In this document: positions 52,304-60,283 of the stretch, piece after piece
Layout: each line of letters opens with the position of its first letter
Position numbering within the stretch: position 1 is the stretch's first letter
DNA from: Actinomadura madurae
GTDB lineage: Bacteria; Actinomycetota; Actinomycetes; Streptosporangiales; Streptosporangiaceae
Direction of reading: 5' to 3'
NCBI RefSeq assembly: GCF_900115095.1
Contig: NZ_FOVH01000009.1
Location: 329,748-393,747, forward strand
DNA: 64,000 nucleotides
Position numbers and translations under genes: made by a program
The notes under the pieces: model-generated
Told to the model about the DNA's origin: nothing
The model's input: only the letters and a program-made list of their open reading frames with translations
Database searches by the model: none

Positions 52304-53728
52304 CGCGGCGCCGCGGCGCCGCTCGCGGCGGCCGGCGGCGAGGTCCGCGCCGGCCGCCGCCAGCGCCGCCAGCACGAACACCAGGATGACGATGAGCCCG
52401 TGCCGGAACGCCGCCGCCCAGTCCCCGCCCGTCCCGGCGACCGTCGCGAAGAACACCGACCCGGCGGCGGCGATGCCCATCGCGGTGCCGACGCGCTGGC
52501 CCGTCTGCAGGACGCCCGCCGCGCTGCCGCCCTCGGTCGAGTCCACCTGCGACAGCGTCAGCGTCTGGTTCGGCGAGATGACGAGGCCCGTGCCGACGCC
52601 GGCCACCGCCAGCGGGGCCGCGGTCGCCCAGGCGACCCCGGAGCCCGGCACCAGCTCGACCGCGACCCAGGCGGCGCCGAGCCCGGCCAGCACCAGGCAC
52701 AGGCCGACGGCGACGAGCGACCGCCCGTAGCGCGTCACGACCCGGCCGCCGGCCGCGGACGCCGCGCCGGACCCGACCGCGAACGGGGTGATCGCCAGGC
52801 CCGCCCCGAGCGCGCTGTAGCCGAGGCCGTTCTGCAGGTAGAGGGTGAAGATGAAGAAGACCGCGGTGAACCCGGCAAAGAACAGCAGCGCGATCGCCGC
52901 GCCCAGCGTGTAGGAGCGGAGCCGGAACAGCGCCAGGTCGACCATCGGCGCCGCGGCCCGGCGCTCCCACAGGGCGAACAGCGCGATCAGGACGGCGCCC
53001 CCGAGGACCAGCAGCCACTTCAGGTCCGTCCTCCACTGCTGCTCCTGGGCGAGCGGCAGCAGAACGCAGAAGACGCCCGCGCCGAGCAGCAGCACCCCGA
53101 GCGGGTCCAGGCCCTGCCGCTCCCCGTAGACCGGGGCGGGCAGCAGCCGCCACGCCAGGAACAGCGCCGCGACCCCGACCGGGATGTTGACGTAGAACAC
53201 CCACCGCCAGCCCTCCTCGGGCCCGGACAGCGCGATCAGCGCGCCGCCGAGCAGCGGTCCCACGGCCGTGGCGATCCCGATCACCGCGCCGAGGGCGCCG
53301 AACGCGCGCCCGCGCTCGGCGCCCTGGAACAGCTGCTGGATGAGCCCCGCGACCTGCGGGTTGAGGATCCCGCTCGCGACGCCCTGCACGAGCCGCGCCA
53401 GCAGGAGGAACAGGACCGTCGGAGCCATGCCCGCCGCCGCGCTCGCCACCGTGAACAGCGCGAGCCCGGTCATGAACACCGCGCGGCGGCTGCGGGCGTC
53501 GCCGAGCCGCCCGGCCGGGACGAGGACGAGCCCGAACGTCAGCGCGTACCCCGACACGATCCACTGCAGCTCCGCCGGGGACGCGTCCAGGCCCGCCCGG
53601 ATCGAAGGGAGCGCGACGTTGACGATGCTGACGTCCAGCAAGGTCATGAACGCCGACACCAGGCAGACCGAGAGCGCCCGCCAGCGCCGCCGCCCCTCCT
53701 CGCCGTGCTCCGCGGCCGCTGTCCGCAC
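52232..53728 (-). CDS. MFS transporter, DHA2 (EmrB/QacA) drug-export family
   Basis: 498 aa, 14 predicted helices. Motif SAFMTLLDVSIVNVALPSI in helix 1, LGDARSRRAVFMTG between helices 2 and 3, and the motif C-like GAVIGIATAVGPLLGGAL. Proton-driven export of drugs or metabolites. The cytoplasmic C-tail is charged and disordered. GTG at 53728 with AGGAGGG upstream. Convergent with kmo, with a 72-bp 3' overlap. No regulator gene is adjacent. Confidence 0.92.
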   Translation of the reverse strand: MRTAAAEHGEEGRRRWRALSVCLVSAFMTLLDVSIVNVALPSIRAGLDASPAELQWIVSGYALTFGLVLVPAGRLGDARSRRAVFMTGLALFTVASAAAGMAPTVLFLLLARLVQGVASGILNPQVAGLIQQLFQGAERGRAFGALGAVIGIATAVGPLLGGALIALSGPEEGWRWVFYVNIPVGVAALFLAWRLLPAPVYGERQGLDPLGVLLLGAGVFCVLLPLAQEQQWRTDLKWLLVLGGAVLIALFALWERRAAAPMVDLALFRLRSYTLGAAIALLFFAGFTAVFFIFTLYLQNGLGYSALGAGLAITPFAVGSGAASAAGGRVVTRYGRSLVAVGLCLVLAGLGAAWVAVELVPGSGVAWATAAPLAVAGVGTGLVISPNQTLTLSQVDSTEGGSAAGVLQTGQRVGTAMGIAAAGSVFFATVAGTGGDWAAAFRHGLIVILVFVLAALAAAGADLAAGRRERRRGAALAPAAEGARAETESRRGTGDGRG

Positions 53729-53810
53729 GGGACCCTCCTATCCGGGGCCCGGCCCGGCGAAACGCGGGGCCGGGCCGTTCCGCACCGGCGCCCTGTGCCA
53801 CAGTGGCCGG

Positions 53811-54053
53811 ATGACCGACTCCGCTCCGGGGACCGGCCCCGAGGAACTGCTGTGCTCCGCCAAGGGATGCCGCGCCGACGCCGTGTGGGCGCTGCGCTGG
53901 AACAACCCGAAGATCCACACGCCGGACCGGCGGAAGATCTGGCTGGCCTGCGACGAGCACCGCGAGAGCCTGTCGGCCTTCCTGTCCCGCCGCGACTTCC
54001 TGAAGGACGTCGTGCCGGTCGCCGAGCGGAACGCCCCCGCGGACCGGGGCTAG
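53811..54053 (+). CDS. Small Cys/His-containing conserved hypothetical protein
   Basis: 80 aa. Likely metal-binding: LLCSAKGCRADAVWALRWNNP then LACDEHRESLSAFLSRRDFL, giving a C-x4-C ... C-x2-H arrangement. I recognise similar small proteins in actinomycetes but know no function. ATG at 53811, no good Shine-Dalgarno. Its TAG overlaps the stop of DUF6457 in CTAG (54050-54053). Confidence 0.7.
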   Translation: MTDSAPGTGPEELLCSAKGCRADAVWALRWNNPKIHTPDRRKIWLACDEHRESLSAFLSRRDFLKDVVPVAERNAPADRG

Positions 54054-54322
54054 GCGTCGTCCAGGGCGGGCTCGCCCGCCGGCGCGGGCACCTCGGCCTG
54101 CCAGCCCTCGGCCATCTCGGTCAGCCGGGCGGCGGCGTCGCGGGCCGGCGCGCCGCGCCCGACCGCGAGGCCGAGCAGGTACGCCGTCAGCGGCGCGCCG
54201 GGCCGCGCGACCCCGTGCGCGACGTCGCGGGCCAGGTCCAGGACGAGGCCCTGGTCGATGTCGCCGCGCTCCAGGCCGAGTTCGCGGCAGGCGGCGTTGA
54301 TCCAGTCGTCGAGCACCGGCAT
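54050..54322 (-). CDS. DUF6457-family protein (molybdenum-cofactor neighbourhood)
   Basis: 90 aa, helical: MPVLDDWINAACRELGLERGDID, LVLDLARDVAHGVARPGAPLTAYLLGLAVG. This domain is found beside or fused to MobA-type nucleotidyltransferases in actinobacteria, and here mobA is immediately upstream on the same strand. ATG at 54322 has AAGGGGG upstream. Probably assists cofactor assembly; this is inference from context. Confidence 0.8.
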   Translation of the reverse strand: MPVLDDWINAACRELGLERGDIDQGLVLDLARDVAHGVARPGAPLTAYLLGLAVGRGAPARDAAARLTEMAEGWQAEVPAPAGEPALDDA

Positions 54323-54372
54323 TGGGTTCCCCCTTCGCGCATGGTCCTGGTGACCTGCCCACTCTCGCACCA

Positions 54373-54939
54373 TCAAAGCAGCCGGCCGGCGGCGGCCAGC
54401 TCCTCGGGGGTGTCGCAGTCGTACCAGGGGGGACGGGCACCGGCCGGCAGCGCCACCGCCGCCGGCTCCAGCGGGCCGAGCAGGCCGCGCAGCGCGGCGC
54501 CGTCGTGGCCGTCCAGCGCGGCGCGCAGGGCGCCGGTGCGCCAGCAGCCGGCGAGCCACTGCTCGCGGCCCGCCTCGTCCACGAGCACCGCCCCGGGCCG
54601 CTCCCCCATCGCGTCGAGGAGCCGGGCGATGTGGACGGGACGCAGGAACGGCAGGTCGGCGGCCAGCAGCGCCAGCCTCGGCGCCCGCACCCGCGCGAGC
54701 CCGGCGCGCAGCGCGGGCACCGGCCCGGCGCCGGGCGGGTCCTCGCGGACGACGACCGCGTCCGGCAGCACGTCCCGCGGCGGCCCCACCACGACCAGCC
54801 GGGCCGCCCCGGCGACGGCGGCGGCCGTCCATTCGATCAGCGCGCGCCCGCCCACGGCCGCGGCGGGCTTGTCGGCCCCGAACCGCCGCGCCCGCCCGCC
54901 GGCCAGCAGCACGGCGTCGAACTCCGCGCCGCCGCGCAC
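54373..54939 (-). CDS. mobA: Molybdenum cofactor guanylyltransferase
   Basis: 188 aa NTP-transferase: AVLLAGGRARRFGADKP (LAGGxxxRxGxDK pattern), the Asp in LLAADLPFLRP for metal, and a substrate segment near EQWLAGCWRTGAL. Adds GMP to molybdopterin-molybdenum for bis-MGD enzymes. GTG at 54939 is 5 bp after the moaA stop, so translation is coupled. Molybdate-transport and moaB/moeA genes are not in the window. Confidence 0.9.
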   Translation of the reverse strand: MRGGAEFDAVLLAGGRARRFGADKPAAAVGGRALIEWTAAAVAGAARLVVVGPPRDVLPDAVVVREDPPGAGPVPALRAGLARVRAPRLALLAADLPFLRPVHIARLLDAMGERPGAVLVDEAGREQWLAGCWRTGALRAALDGHDGAALRGLLGPLEPAAVALPAGARPPWYDCDTPEELAAAGRLL

Positions 54940-54944
54940 CGCGG

Positions 54945-55934
54945 TCAGCCGCCGATCGCGGACATCGGCCGCGCGGGCTGCAGGAACGACGGGTCGTCGA
55001 TGCCGTGCCCGGCGCGCTTCGCCCAGACCGCCTTGCGCCAGCGCTCGGCCAACTCGGCGTCGGTGGCGCCGTCGCGCATCGCGTCCCGCAGGTTGGACTC
55101 CTCGGTGGCGAACAGGCAGTTGCGGATCTGCCCGTCGGCGGTGAGCCGCACCCGGTCGCAGGCGCCGCAGAACGGCCGGGTCACCGAGCCGATCACGCCG
55201 ACGGTCTCCGGGCCGCCGCCGATCAGGAACGACTCGGCGGGGGCGCTGCCGCGGTCGTGCGCGGTGTCGGGGGCCAGGTCGAACTCGGCGGACAGCCGGT
55301 CCAGGATCTCGTCCGCGGTGATCATGTTCTTGCGGGTCCAGCCGTGCTGGGCGTCCAGCGGCATCTGCTCGATGAACCGCAGCCGGTAGCCGTGCTCCAG
55401 GCAGTACCGCAGCAGCGGGACGGCCTCGCCGTCGTTGATCCCGCGCATCAGCACCGTGTTGATCTTGACGGGTTCCAGTCCGGCGGCCCTGGCCGCCTCG
55501 AGCCCGCGCAGCACGTCCTCCAGCCGGTCGCGGTGGGCGAGCCGCTGGAAGGTCTCGCGGTCGAGGGTGTCGAGGGAGACGTTGACGCGGTCGAGCCCGG
55601 CCCCGGCCAGCGGCGCCGCCAGCCGGTCGAGCCCGATCCCGTTGGTGGTCAGCGAGATCTGCGGGCGCGGCGACAGCTCCGCCGTGCGCCGCACGATCTC
55701 GGCGAGGCCGCGGCGCAGCAGCGGCTCGCCGCCGGTGTAGCGGACCTCGGTGACGCCGAGGTCGCGCACCGCGAGGCCGACCAGCCGGACGACCTCGTCG
55801 TCGGTGAGCTGCTCCGGCTTCGGCAGCCAGTCCAGCCCTTCCGGCGGCATGCAGTACGCACACCGCAGGTTGCACCGGTCGGTGAGGGAGACCCGCAGGT
55901 CCGTCGCGGTACGGCCGAAGGTGTCGACCAGCAC
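54945..55934 (-). CDS. moaA: GTP 3',8-cyclase (molybdopterin biosynthesis)
   Basis: 329-aa radical SAM enzyme converting GTP towards cyclic pyranopterin. First cluster C21-x3-C25-x2-C28 in TDRCNLRCAYCMPP, second C-terminal cluster CGACDRVRLTADGQIRNCLF, and the ending SAIGG that activates catalysis. RYTGGEPLLRRGL is the SAM-binding GGEP motif. GTG at 55934 follows AGGAAGGGG. Leads the moaA-mobA-DUF6457 operon. Confidence 0.96.
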   Translation of the reverse strand: MLVDTFGRTATDLRVSLTDRCNLRCAYCMPPEGLDWLPKPEQLTDDEVVRLVGLAVRDLGVTEVRYTGGEPLLRRGLAEIVRRTAELSPRPQISLTTNGIGLDRLAAPLAGAGLDRVNVSLDTLDRETFQRLAHRDRLEDVLRGLEAARAAGLEPVKINTVLMRGINDGEAVPLLRYCLEHGYRLRFIEQMPLDAQHGWTRKNMITADEILDRLSAEFDLAPDTAHDRGSAPAESFLIGGGPETVGVIGSVTRPFCGACDRVRLTADGQIRNCLFATEESNLRDAMRDGATDAELAERWRKAVWAKRAGHGIDDPSFLQPARPMSAIGG

Positions 55935-56077
55935 GGGCGCCCCTTCCTGATGCCCGGCGGGCCCGGCTCGCGGGCCGCCGGTGGGTTGCGGTCTGTCACT
56001 CCACCCTATTGCGGTGGTTGACGATCCGTCCCATCGCGAGAGACCGTTACGTTCCGTCGAGCGAGAGGGAGGCCGGA

Positions 56078-56884
56078 GTGACGACGTCGCGGGAGTGGGA
56101 GTTCGCCGGGACGCGGGGCGCGATCACCGTCCGCAGCTGGGCGGACGGCGAGCCGCGCTACATCGCGGTCCTCGCGCACGGCTACGGCGAGCACCTCGGC
56201 CGGTACGAACACGTCGCGGACGTCCTCGTGCGGCACGGGGCCGTGGTGTGCGGGCCCGACCACATGGGGCACGGCCGCTCGGCCGGCGAGCGCGTGCTGA
56301 TCGAGGACTTCGAGGACGTCGTCGCCGACCTGCACACCACCGTCGAGGCGGCCCTCGCCGACCATCCCGGCCTGCCCGTCGTCCTGATCGGCCACTCGAT
56401 GGGCGGGCTGATCGCCACCCGCCACGCCCAGCTGCACGGCGACGTCCTCGCCGCGCTCGTGCTGTCCGGGCCCGTCCTCGGCCGCTGGCACGTCGCGGAG
56501 CAGCTGCTGCCGCTGGAGGAGATGCCCGACGAGCCGATCGACACGTCCACGCTGTCGCGCGACCCCGCCGTCGGCAAGGCCTACACCGAGGACCCGCTCA
56601 TCTGGCACGGCCCGTTCAAGAAGACGACGGTCCAGGCGCTCGACACCGCCCTCCGGCGCATCGACGAGCACGGCTCCCTCGGCGCGCTGCCGACCTTCTA
56701 CGTGCACGGCGACGCCGACGAGCTCGTCCGTCCGCAGGACACCCGGATCGGCATCGAGACCGTCCGCGGGGACGACCTCACCGAGCGCCTCTACCCGGAC
56801 GCCCGCCACGAGGTCTTCAACGAGACCAACCGCGACGAGGTCCTCGCCGACGTCACCGCGTTCATCGACCGCGCCCTCTCCTGA
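56078..56884 (+). CDS. Monoacylglycerol lipase-like alpha/beta-hydrolase
   Basis: 268 aa. HG oxyanion region LAHGYGEHLGRYEHVAD, nucleophile GHSMGGLIA, Asp in HGDADELV and His in DARHEVFNE, all as in monoacylglycerol lipases. GPDHMGHGRSAGER is the family hallmark. GTG at 56078 has GGGAGG upstream. Cytoplasmic, no signal peptide. Convergent with rtcB, 15 bp apart. Confidence 0.9.
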   Translation: MTTSREWEFAGTRGAITVRSWADGEPRYIAVLAHGYGEHLGRYEHVADVLVRHGAVVCGPDHMGHGRSAGERVLIEDFEDVVADLHTTVEAALADHPGLPVVLIGHSMGGLIATRHAQLHGDVLAALVLSGPVLGRWHVAEQLLPLEEMPDEPIDTSTLSRDPAVGKAYTEDPLIWHGPFKKTTVQALDTALRRIDEHGSLGALPTFYVHGDADELVRPQDTRIGIETVRGDDLTERLYPDARHEVFNETNRDEVLADVTAFIDRALS

Positions 56885-56899
56885 CCTCTCGCCCCGTCT

Positions 56900-58093
56900 C
56901 TAGCCCTTGACGCAGATGAGCTGGCGCAGGTGCGCGACGACCTCCACGAGGTCGGACTGCGCCTCGATCACCGTCTCCAGGTCCTTGTAGGCGCCCGGGA
57001 TCTCGTCGATGACGCCGCTGTCCTTGCGGCACTCGACGCCCCGGGTCTGCTCGACGAGGTCCTCGACGGTGAAGCTCTTGCGGGCCTTGTTGCGGCTCAT
57101 CCGGCGGCCCGCGCCGTGCGAGGCGGAGTTGTACGCGCTGTCGTTGCCGAGCCCGCGCACGATGTAGGTGCCGGTCGCCATGGACCCCGGGATGATCCCG
57201 AGGTCGCCGCGGCCGGCGCGGATCGCGCCCTTGCGGGTGACCAGGAGCTCGACGCCGCCGTACTCCTCCTCGGCCACGTAGTTGTGGTGGCAGGAGATGA
57301 CCTGGTTCCACTTGCAGCGCTTCTCGCCGAACCGCCGCGTCACGACGTTCTGCGCCAGCGCCATCATGACGGCGCGGTTGCGGCGCGCGTACTCCTGCGC
57401 CCAGAACAGGTCGTGCCGGTAGGCGTCCATCTTGGCCGTCCCGGTCAGGAACACCGCCAGGTCGTTGTCCGGGAGGTCCTGGTTGTGCGGGAGCCTCCGG
57501 GCGGCCTCGATGTGCTGCTCGGCCAGCTCGTTGCCGATGTTGCGCGAGCCGGAGTGCAGGACCAGCCAGATCGCGCCCTTGTCGTCCGCGCACAGCTCCA
57601 GGAAGTGGTTCCCGCCGCCGAGGGTGCCCATCTGGGACCGCGCGCGGCCGAGCCGGGACCGCACCGCCGGGTGCAGCTCGTCGAAGGCCTTCCAGAAGTC
57701 GTACCAGCCGCGCTCCTTCAGGTTCGGGAGCCCGGACGGGTCCACGGCCTGCTTGTGGGAGCCGCGCCCGACCGGGATCGCCTTCTCCAGGCGGCTGCGC
57801 AGCCCCGCCAGGTCGTCCGGCATGTCCTCGACGGTGAGCGACGACTTGGCGGCGGTCATCCCGCAGCCGATGTCGACGCCGACGGCGGCCGGCGACACCG
57901 CGTCCTTCATCGCGATCACCGAGCCGACGGTGGCGCCCTTGCCGTAGTGGACGTCGGGCATCACCGCGAGGCCCTCCACCCACGGAAGGGCGGAGACGTT
58001 GCGGAGCTGGTCGAGGGCGAGGTCCTCGACGGTGCCGGGGTCGGTCCACATCCGGATGGGGACACGGCCGCCCTTCAGCGTCTGGTACGGCAT
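56900..58093 (-). CDS. rtcB: RtcB-family RNA ligase
   Basis: 397 aa. Joins RNA 2',3'-cyclic phosphate or 3'-phosphate to 5'-OH with GTP and Mn. Metal and nucleotide motifs present: VGVDIGCGMTA with the Cys, GTLGGGNHFLEL, HSGSRNIGN, GSMATGTYIV, and SHGAGRRMSR with the His that takes GMP. ATG at 58093 with AAGGAG. Downstream of the selB-like gene on the same strand with a 143-bp gap; no archease gene is adjacent. Probably repairs cleaved tRNA. Confidence 0.95.
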   Translation of the reverse strand: MPYQTLKGGRVPIRMWTDPGTVEDLALDQLRNVSALPWVEGLAVMPDVHYGKGATVGSVIAMKDAVSPAAVGVDIGCGMTAAKSSLTVEDMPDDLAGLRSRLEKAIPVGRGSHKQAVDPSGLPNLKERGWYDFWKAFDELHPAVRSRLGRARSQMGTLGGGNHFLELCADDKGAIWLVLHSGSRNIGNELAEQHIEAARRLPHNQDLPDNDLAVFLTGTAKMDAYRHDLFWAQEYARRNRAVMMALAQNVVTRRFGEKRCKWNQVISCHHNYVAEEEYGGVELLVTRKGAIRAGRGDLGIIPGSMATGTYIVRGLGNDSAYNSASHGAGRRMSRNKARKSFTVEDLVEQTRGVECRKDSGVIDEIPGAYKDLETVIEAQSDLVEVVAHLRQLICVKG

Positions 58094-58182
58094 GCCACTC
58101 CTTCGTCGACGGGATCCGAACCGTGATCTATGACGCCAGAACCACCGATCGCGGTTCAACCGGTTTTCCCGCCGCCGCGCGG

Positions 58183-58244
58183 TTCATGACCGCCGCTTCA
58201 TTACCGCCGCTTCATGACCGCCTATGACCGCCCGCTTCATGACC
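58183..58244. repeat. 14-bp tandem repeats at the end of the selB-like gene
   Basis: TTCATGACCGCCGC (58183), TTCATTACCGCCGC (58197), an expanded copy with an internal TATGACCGCC (58211-58235), and TTCATGACC (58236). The last copy holds the selB stop (TCA at 58237-58239). Confidence 0.85.
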
Positions 58245-59994
58245 TCTCGGCGCGGCGCCGTTCGGTGAGGCCGAGCCGGTCCAGGTGGCGCAGCAGCGCC
58301 ACGGCGACCCGGCGGCTGGTTCCCAGGGCCTCCCCGGCCTGCGCGGGCTTGAACGGCTGGGGCAGGCCGGTCAGGACGCGCAGCGCCTCCCGGTCGGCGC
58401 CGGGGAGCAGCACGATGTCGCCGTCCTCGTCCTCGATGCGCACGACCGCGCCGGCGCGCTCCGCCGCGGCGAGCACCTCGCCGGTGAGGCCGAGCTCGCC
58501 GAGGCGCTCCGGGGACGGCGGGTCGAACGGGGAGTCCGCGAGGTCGGCGCGCAGGCGCTGCACGCCCGCCGCCCAGGGCGGGGGCGGCGTCGCGGCGATC
58601 GCGGTGGCCGGCGGCTCCGGTGCCGGGGCGGGCGCCGGCGGGGGCACGGGGCCGTAGACGCGCCCGGCGTCCACCCGCAGCGGCGGGCGGACCAGGGCGG
58701 TGACGAGCTGCCGGGCCGGGAGCCCGAGGCGGAGCCGGACGGTCTCCAGCGGGATGCCCGGGGCGCGCGGGCTCGCGGCGGCGTGCCGGGAGGTCTCCTC
58801 GGCGAGCCGCTCGAACAGCGACTCCCAGTGCGCGGGGTCGGCGACCCACTCGCCGTTCAGCGCGACCGCGTCCTCCGGCGGCGCGCAGCCCATCAGCGAC
58901 AGCTCCGACCGGCGGAGCACGCCGTGCCGCCGCAGCACGATCGTGCCGTCCGGGCGGTCGGGCCAGGACGCCAGCTCCCGCGCGCGGGCCGCCCCGGCGC
59001 CGCGCCGCACGAGCGTCGGCGGCCGGACGTCGAGGACGCTCACCCCGGCGATGGAGCGGCGCTCGGGGTCGCGCAGGACGCCGGTGTCGCCGAGGTGCAG
59101 GGCGACCCGGGTGTTCAGGGTCAGGCGGGCGGTGTCGGGGCCGAGGGGGCGCAGCCCGACCGGGACGGCGGCGGACCCGAGGTGCAGGGTCATCCGGCGG
59201 GCCAGCCGGCCGGACGCCTCACCGAACCTGGTGCGCACGTCGACGCAGGTGGTGTGGGTCCACGCGCCGGGGGTGACCAGGGCCATGCCGGCCTCCACGC
59301 GGCCCGCGTCGCGCAGGGTCAGCACGACGCGCGAGACGCCGCCGACCGACGTGCGGGGCTCCCCCGCGCAGCCGATCGTCCGCACCCGGACGCGCTCGCC
59401 GGCGGGCATGAGGAGCAGCTCGTCCCCCACGCCGACCGTGCCGGCGGTGAGGGTGCCGGTGACGACGGTCTGCCGCCCGGCGGTGAACGCGCGGTCGGCC
59501 CACAGCCGCACCGGGGCGGCCGGGTCGGGGACGGGCAGCCGGCCGGCGAGGCGGTCGAGCGCGGCGGTCAGCTCGTCGATCCCCGCCCCGGTGACGGTGC
59601 TGACGGGGACGGCCTCCATGCCGCGCAGCGCGGTGCCGGCGAGCTTGTCGCGGACCAGGCGCAGCGCGAGCTTGGGGTCCGCGGCGTCGGCCTTGGTGAC
59701 CGCCAGGACGCCGGACCGGACCCCGAGCGCGCCGAGCGCCTCCAGGTGCTCGGCGGTCTGCGGCATCCAGCCCTCGTCGGCGGCGACGGCGAGCAGGACG
59801 GCGGGCGCCGGGGCGGCCCCGGCGAGCATGGCCGGGACGGACCGCTCGTCTCCGGGGACGTCCACGAAGGCCACGCGCCGCCCGGACGGCAGCTCGGTCC
59901 AGGCACCCGGTTCGCCGGGCTCCGTGCCGGTGAGGGCGCGCACGAGCGCCGACTTCCCGTGCCCACCGTGACCGGCGGTGGAGACGACCTGCAT
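58237..59994 (-). CDS. selB: SelB-like elongation factor with missing switch I and altered GTPase motifs
   Basis: 585 aa. Domain order of SelB: GTPase (about 1-160), two beta-barrels (about 165-330), C-terminal winged helices (about 350-585) that in true SelB bind the SECIS hairpin. P-loop is GHGGHGKS at 8-15 (usual GHVDHGKS). After LTGTEP the sequence goes straight to GAWTELPSG, so the whole switch I with its Mg-binding Thr is deleted. The switch II motif is DVPGDE (45-50) with Asp49 for the catalytic His. TKAD at 100-103 is intact. It may bind GTP but hydrolyse poorly. No selA, selD or selC is in the window. ATG at 59994 with AAAGGA. Confidence 0.85.
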   Translation of the reverse strand: MQVVSTAGHGGHGKSALVRALTGTEPGEPGAWTELPSGRRVAFVDVPGDERSVPAMLAGAAPAPAVLLAVAADEGWMPQTAEHLEALGALGVRSGVLAVTKADAADPKLALRLVRDKLAGTALRGMEAVPVSTVTGAGIDELTAALDRLAGRLPVPDPAAPVRLWADRAFTAGRQTVVTGTLTAGTVGVGDELLLMPAGERVRVRTIGCAGEPRTSVGGVSRVVLTLRDAGRVEAGMALVTPGAWTHTTCVDVRTRFGEASGRLARRMTLHLGSAAVPVGLRPLGPDTARLTLNTRVALHLGDTGVLRDPERRSIAGVSVLDVRPPTLVRRGAGAARARELASWPDRPDGTIVLRRHGVLRRSELSLMGCAPPEDAVALNGEWVADPAHWESLFERLAEETSRHAAASPRAPGIPLETVRLRLGLPARQLVTALVRPPLRVDAGRVYGPVPPPAPAPAPEPPATAIAATPPPPWAAGVQRLRADLADSPFDPPSPERLGELGLTGEVLAAAERAGAVVRIEDEDGDIVLLPGADREALRVLTGLPQPFKPAQAGEALGTSRRVAVALLRHLDRLGLTERRRAERS

Positions 59995-60169
59995 CAGCGT
60001 CCTTTCCGGACCTGACCGCGGCAGGCGTCACGAAGACGAGCCGTGCCGGGGGGACGAACGACGGGGGCCGCGCAGACGAAGGTCCACGGAAGGCAAGCTT
60101 ATGGAGGCCGGGGCCCCGCACCAAAACCGGACACGCGAGCGGCCCGCATTCCACCTGCGATTCCTCCCC

Positions 60170-60186
60170 GTCACCCATGGGGTGAC
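60170..60186. promoter_or_regulatory. Inverted repeat in selB-MFS intergenic region (1)
   Basis: Perfect 7-bp dyad GTCACCC-ATG-GGGTGAC, 98 bp before the MFS start and 176 bp before the divergent selB start. Candidate operator. Confidence 0.45.
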
Positions 60187-60212
60187 ATGGCGGGGAATAA
60201 CCACCCCCGCCG

Positions 60213-60232
60213 TACACTTACGTTCGCTAAGT
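60213..60232 (+). promoter_or_regulatory. MFS promoter -10 and overlapping inverted repeat (2)
   Basis: TACACT (60213-60218) reads as a -10 element, overlapped by the dyad ACTTA-N7-TAAGT (60216-60232). The ACTTACGTTCGCTAAGT layout resembles TetR-type operators that control exporters. The regulator is not encoded nearby. Confidence 0.45.
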
Positions 60233-60283
60233 AAATGGAGCGCCGCGCCGGCCCCCGGCGACCGGCCGACGCGGGAGGTTCGC

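Noticed and set aside
58094..58236. tRNA-like sequence (GGTTCGGATCC, GGTTCAAC) upstream of rtcB, considered as tRNA-Sec or a fragment
   Set aside because: The T-arm stem does not pair properly and no acceptor, D-arm or anticodon stem can be drawn.
58184..58849. Alternative selB C-terminus by frameshift through the 14-bp repeats
   Set aside because: The annotated frame ends normally at 58237 with winged-helix sequence; the other frame is Arg/Pro-rich, and only its last residues cross the repeats.
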